A stretch of 64,000 nucleotides of DNA, from assembly GCF_003254585.1 (NCBI RefSeq), contig NZ_QJGZ01000041.1:248001-312000 (forward strand). The letters run 5' to 3'. Shown piece after piece: positions 60,798 to 64,000 of the stretch. How positions within the stretch are numbered: the stretch's first letter is position 1; every line of letters begins with the position of its first letter. The stretch comes from Flavobacterium sharifuzzamanii (GTDB lineage: Bacteria > Bacteroidota > Bacteroidia > Flavobacteriales > Flavobacteriaceae). The translations under genes and the position numbers were made by a program. The notes below the pieces were generated by a model that was given only the letters and a program-made list of their open reading frames with translations, was not told where the DNA came from and did not search any database.

Positions 60798-63584
60798 TTA
60801 AAACTTGAAATTATAGGTAATACTTGGAATTGGAATAGAGAAAATAGATGTTTTGTAAGCTTTAATCTGCCCTTTGTCTGTGACAAAAAATACAGAATAA
60901 GGATTGTTTCTTCCTAAAACATTATAAACCGAAATATTCCAAAAACTATGCGCTAACTTTTTGATTTTATGATTTCCTTCGATGTTCAAACCAATATCAA
61001 GTCTGAAATAATCTGGAATTCTAAATTTGTTACGGTCACTATATACAGTATATTGCTCATTGCCGTAATCGTATCTTCCAATCGGATACGTAATTGGTCT
61101 TCCTGTTTGATAAATAAAATTACTAGAAAAACTATAACGTTTAGTAATTCTGTAGTTTAAAACTGCACTGAAGTCATGTGGCTTGTCAAAATTGGAAGCA
61201 AAATACTTTCCGTCATTTACTTTTTCCTGCTGAAACTGACTATCAAGCTTTATCAATGATCTTGAATAAGTGTAGCCAAGCCAACCGTTTAATTTACCTA
61301 CTTGTTTCTTTAGTAAAACTTCGACACCATACGCTTTTCCTTCACCTTGTAAAAGTTCGGTTTCAATATTTTCATTAAGCAATAATTCTGCTCCAACTTT
61401 ATAATCTAGAATATTTTTAGATCTTTTATAATAACCTTCTAAACTAAGCTCGATATCACCACCTTTTAAGTTTTTGTAGAAGCCTAAAGAAACTTGCTGC
61501 GCGCTTTCTGGTTTAACATTCAAATCTGAAAGTTTCCAAATGTCAGTCGGAGATTGTGTCGTGTTGTTTGATAATAAATGAATGTATTGATAGGTTTTGT
61601 CATAACTTGCGCGAACAGAAAAATCGTCTGTAAGGAAATATCTTGCGGCAAGTCTTGGTTCTAGTCCGCCATATCTTTTGATTACTTCATTATTACCATA
61701 TGTTTTTGTTTCAGTTACTGTAGCATCGCTTATAGGTTGATTCTCTTCGTAAATTCGCTGAGTAGATTTTCCTAAAGCGGCAAAAGTCGAATAACGTAAG
61801 CCAAAATCAAGAAGGAATTTATCGCTTATTTTGAAATTATCACCGATGTATGCTGCAGATTCTAAGCCTTTTTCTGTTTCTACATCAATTGGAATTAAGG
61901 TAGACTGAGGATTTTTAGGGCTTAAATATCCTGGATCAACAGTATATAATTTTGTCGAAAGTCCGTAACTGAATTTATGCTTATTGCTATAAAGGTAATT
62001 CATTTTCAGCATTGCCTGAGTTTCATCAATTTTATAGCCAAAATCAAAATTGTTTACTCCTTCAGACTGATAATCAATATTGAATTTATATTCACTATTG
62101 GTAACTATTAATGAACCTTTGTTTTTTTCATTGAAAGTGTGATTCCATTTTAAAGTTGCCAATCTGTTGCTGTACTTGTATAAAGAATCTGAAGAGACAC
62201 TAAATTTATCGTGGCTGTAGTATAAAGTAGATTCAATATCATTATTAGCATTTATTTTATGATTGTACTTTAAAATTAAATCGTAAAACGAAGCTTGGCT
62301 ATTTTTTAAATTTTCATCATCTAAACTTTTTAAGATATAATCTGAATAAGTTGCTCTTCCTCCTGCAACTAAACTAGATTTTCCTTTTACAATTGGAGTT
62401 GATACCATTAAATTACTGGTTACAGGACCAATACCACCTTCACCTTGAAATTCGTTTACATTTCCACTTTTTGATGAAATGTCAAAAACAGATGATAGCC
62501 TGCCTCCAAATTCAGCTGGAATACTTCCTTTGTAGATGTCTACTTTTTTGGTTGTATAAGGATTTAGAGCAGTAAAAAATCCAAAGAAATGTGATGGATT
62601 GTATAATGTAGCGTGATCTAGCAAAAATAAATTTTGGTCCTCTTTACCTCCTCGAACATTAAATCCAGCAGAACCTTCACCAGCTGTTTTTATTCCAGGC
62701 ATGGTTAAAGCAACTTTAAGTATATCTCGCTCGCCAAGAACAAGAGGAACGTTTTTAATTCCTTCAGAATCAATTGTGGTTACTCCAGTTATAGCAGATT
62801 TTGCACTTTTGCTTTTATTGGTTTTAATAAGTACTTCGTCCAGTTGATTTATATTGTCTGTTAAAGAAAGATTTAATGCGCCATCATTATAAACCATTAT
62901 ATTTTTGGTGACTTTGTTATAGGAGAAACTTTCGGTTTCCACAACATTTAATCCTCCTGGAACTTGCAGGCTGTAAAATCCTTTTTTGTCTGTTACAGCA
63001 GAGAATTCAGAATTTGGTATTTTTACGACAACATTGGCAAGTGCTGAATTGTTTTTTCCGCCTCGTATGAAACCAGACAAGGTATAAGTAGATTTCTTTT
63101 TTTGATTTTTAACTTCTTTACCAATAAGAACAAGATCCCGAATATTTTTATTTGGATTTCTTGAATTTGTCTTTTTTATTGAATCATATTGCTGATAGAA
63201 TATAGGAGTTGTTATTTGTCCGTTTTCGTCTCTTTCGAGAGGAACTCCAAAATAATCATCAGGCAATTGGCTATAAATAATACTGTTATTGGTTACTATA
63301 ACTTTGTTTTCAGAAATATAAAAGTTAAAGCTTGTGTTCTGAAAAACATCTTCAAGAACTTCACCAATTTTAACTTCTTTATATTGTTTGGTTATAGAAA
63401 CACTGTCGTTTTCAAACCATTTTTCATCAAAATAGAATTTGTAGTAAGATACTTTTTCAATATCTTGAATAGCAGTTTTTATGTTTGCATTTTTAAATTC
63501 AACCGTTATTTTGTCACTAATTACTTGGGAGTATATAATTTGTTGAAAGGAGAATAAAAATAGAATAAGAGTAATTTTTTTCAT
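60798..63584 (-). CDS. TonB-dependent receptor with STN and carboxypeptidase-regulatory domains
   Basis: A 928-residue receptor. The signal peptide (KKITLILFLFSFQQIIYSQ) is followed by an STN domain at about 22-98 (ITVEFKNANIKTAIQDIEKV ... ISENKVIVTNN), a linker, a CarboxypepD_reg domain at about 168-250 (YTLSGFIRGGKNNSALANVV) and a plug at about 260-375 (GVTTIDSEGIKNVPLVLGER ... GFNVRGGKEDQNLFLLDHAT). A barrel completes it. STN domains can relay signals to an anti-sigma factor, but none is encoded nearby. Substrate unknown. It begins directly after the stop of the upstream gene (TAAATG). Confidence 0.94.
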   Translation of the reverse strand: MKKITLILFLFSFQQIIYSQVISDKITVEFKNANIKTAIQDIEKVSYYKFYFDEKWFENDSVSITKQYKEVKIGEVLEDVFQNTSFNFYISENKVIVTNNSIIYSQLPDDYFGVPLERDENGQITTPIFYQQYDSIKKTNSRNPNKNIRDLVLIGKEVKNQKKKSTYTLSGFIRGGKNNSALANVVVKIPNSEFSAVTDKKGFYSLQVPGGLNVVETESFSYNKVTKNIMVYNDGALNLSLTDNINQLDEVLIKTNKSKSAKSAITGVTTIDSEGIKNVPLVLGERDILKVALTMPGIKTAGEGSAGFNVRGGKEDQNLFLLDHATLYNPSHFFGFFTALNPYTTKKVDIYKGSIPAEFGGRLSSVFDISSKSGNVNEFQGEGGIGPVTSNLMVSTPIVKGKSSLVAGGRATYSDYILKSLDDENLKNSQASFYDLILKYNHKINANNDIESTLYYSHDKFSVSSDSLYKYSNRLATLKWNHTFNEKNKGSLIVTNSEYKFNIDYQSEGVNNFDFGYKIDETQAMLKMNYLYSNKHKFSYGLSTKLYTVDPGYLSPKNPQSTLIPIDVETEKGLESAAYIGDNFKISDKFLLDFGLRYSTFAALGKSTQRIYEENQPISDATVTETKTYGNNEVIKRYGGLEPRLAARYFLTDDFSVRASYDKTYQYIHLLSNNTTQSPTDIWKLSDLNVKPESAQQVSLGFYKNLKGGDIELSLEGYYKRSKNILDYKVGAELLLNENIETELLQGEGKAYGVEVLLKKQVGKLNGWLGYTYSRSLIKLDSQFQQEKVNDGKYFASNFDKPHDFSAVLNYRITKRYSFSSNFIYQTGRPITYPIGRYDYGNEQYTVYSDRNKFRIPDYFRLDIGLNIEGNHKIKKLAHSFWNISVYNVLGRNNPYSVFFVTDKGQIKAYKTSIFSIPIPSITYNFKF

Positions 63585-64000
63585 TTAATTAGAACTTTTT
63601 TTTAAAAGACCATTGATTTGTTTCGTTAGATTTTCCATGAATTGAGCTTTATTGGAATGTTCTAATTTTTTGTCGGTTTTGTAGATATTGTTTATTTCCT
63701 TTTTATAGTTTGGGAAAATTTTCTTAAAATCCTTTTCTGTTTCAACTTTATAGAAATAGTTGTTGTATTTTAAGACGTAACCTACTTTATAAATGAAATT
63801 ATAGTAGATTAAATCTGCTTGAAGAGATTTTACTTTTTCTTTAGTATGTTTGGTGTAAAGAGAGACATTGTCTCCAATGTATGTTTCTTCATAGAATCCT
63901 TTTATGATAGAAGGAAATTTTACCGATTCTTCTTTAAGGTTGACAAACTTTTTATTTTTGATAAAGAAATAATCAACTTTTTCGGTAATTAGGTTGATTG
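63585..64000 (-). CDS. Unknown protein, 5' part outside the window
   Basis: The minus-strand frame is open from the window edge to a TAA at 63587-63585, giving 138 codons. The visible part is rich in lysine, tyrosine, asparagine and phenylalanine (for example GFYEETYIGDNVSLYTKHTK and GYVLKYNNYFYKVETEKDF) and ends in a charged helix (LEHSNKAQFMENLTKQINGL). I recognise no family. Tyrosine-rich alternating patterns suggest an exported beta-rich protein. Its stop codon touches the receptor ATG, so it belongs to the same operon. Confidence 0.7.
   Translation of the reverse strand, partial: INLITEKVDYFFIKNKKFVNLKEESVKFPSIIKGFYEETYIGDNVSLYTKHTKEKVKSLQADLIYYNFIYKVGYVLKYNNYFYKVETEKDFKKIFPNYKKEINNIYKTDKKLEHSNKAQFMENLTKQINGLLKKSSN

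Noticed and set aside
63189..63557. Plus-strand open frame of 122 codons opposite the receptor N-terminus
   Set aside because: Antisense to the signal peptide and STN domain of the receptor; phenylalanine/tyrosine-rich shadow frame.
60798..63584. Trans-envelope signalling receptor (FecA-type) with sigma/anti-sigma partners
   Set aside because: The STN domain would allow it, but no ECF sigma or anti-sigma gene lies on the visible side of the operon, and STN domains are also common in non-signalling receptors.

Overview
The window is AT-rich, densely coding DNA that looks like a Flavobacterium chromosome (Bacteroidota), probably close to F. johnsoniae. The evidence is SusC/SusD-type outer-membrane machinery, a protein ending in a type IX secretion (T9SS) sorting domain, a 287-residue primary sigma factor, several promoters matching the Bacteroidota consensus TTG-N17-23-TAnnTTTG, few Shine-Dalgarno sites, and intergenic repeat families built on words such as 'cgcaaag' and 'gccacagatt'. 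Species identity is inferred; no marker gene settles it.

Layout. 1-5.4 kb: truncated mvaD (mevalonate pathway), tspO, a secreted carboxypeptidase-regulatory-domain protein, an MBL-fold hydrolase, and a compact FAD-oxidoreductase / HAD phosphatase / Crp-Fnr operon. 5.4-8.4 kb: a GDPD gene and a GH13 lipoprotein gene separated by dispersed repeats. 6.5-26.9 kb: a maltose/starch utilisation locus. Its minus-strand arm carries two GH13 amylases, a GH97 alpha-glucosidase (SusB type), a GH65 maltose phosphorylase, beta-phosphoglucomutase, an SLC45-type sugar transporter and a LacI-family regulator. Its plus-strand arm carries susC, susD, susE and a T9SS-secreted GH13. The predicted flow is: surface cleavage by the T9SS amylase, capture and import by SusCDE, periplasmic trimming by GH13 and GH97 enzymes, inner-membrane uptake by the MFS carrier, then cytoplasmic phosphorolysis to glucose and beta-glucose-1-phosphate, which PgmB converts to glucose-6-phosphate.

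27-36.6 kb: a DUF4259 protein, an MHS-type transporter with a small membrane partner, tRNA-Phe, and an envelope-biogenesis run (coaX, an outer-membrane barrel, lptC, a small membrane protein, a CNNM/HlyC-type protein and a PpiD-like isomerase). 36.6-39 kb: a GYDIA-type GHMP kinase and class II HMG-CoA reductase, both mevalonate-related. 39-46.4 kb: a peptide-use module (DPP-IV-like peptidase, two tandem POT transporters) followed by three tandem exported thioredoxin-fold proteins; the last two have lost the CxxC active site. 46.4-51.2 kb: comEC without its usual C-terminal active site, an NlpC/P60 lipoprotein, lpxB, a small membrane protein and surE. 51.4-57.6 kb: a Prc-type protease, an exported nuclease, an exported glutaminase, rpe, a large nested inverted repeat, and rpoD. 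57.7-64 kb: a minus-strand operon of an unknown protein cut by the window edge, an STN-bearing TonB-dependent receptor, a DUF4249 lipoprotein, and a protein with a macroglobulin-like N-terminus and a plug-like C-terminal motif.

There is no phage, transposase, CRISPR array or classic defence island. The least explained features are the CxxC-less thioredoxin paralogues, the right-end receptor operon, and the repeat structures.
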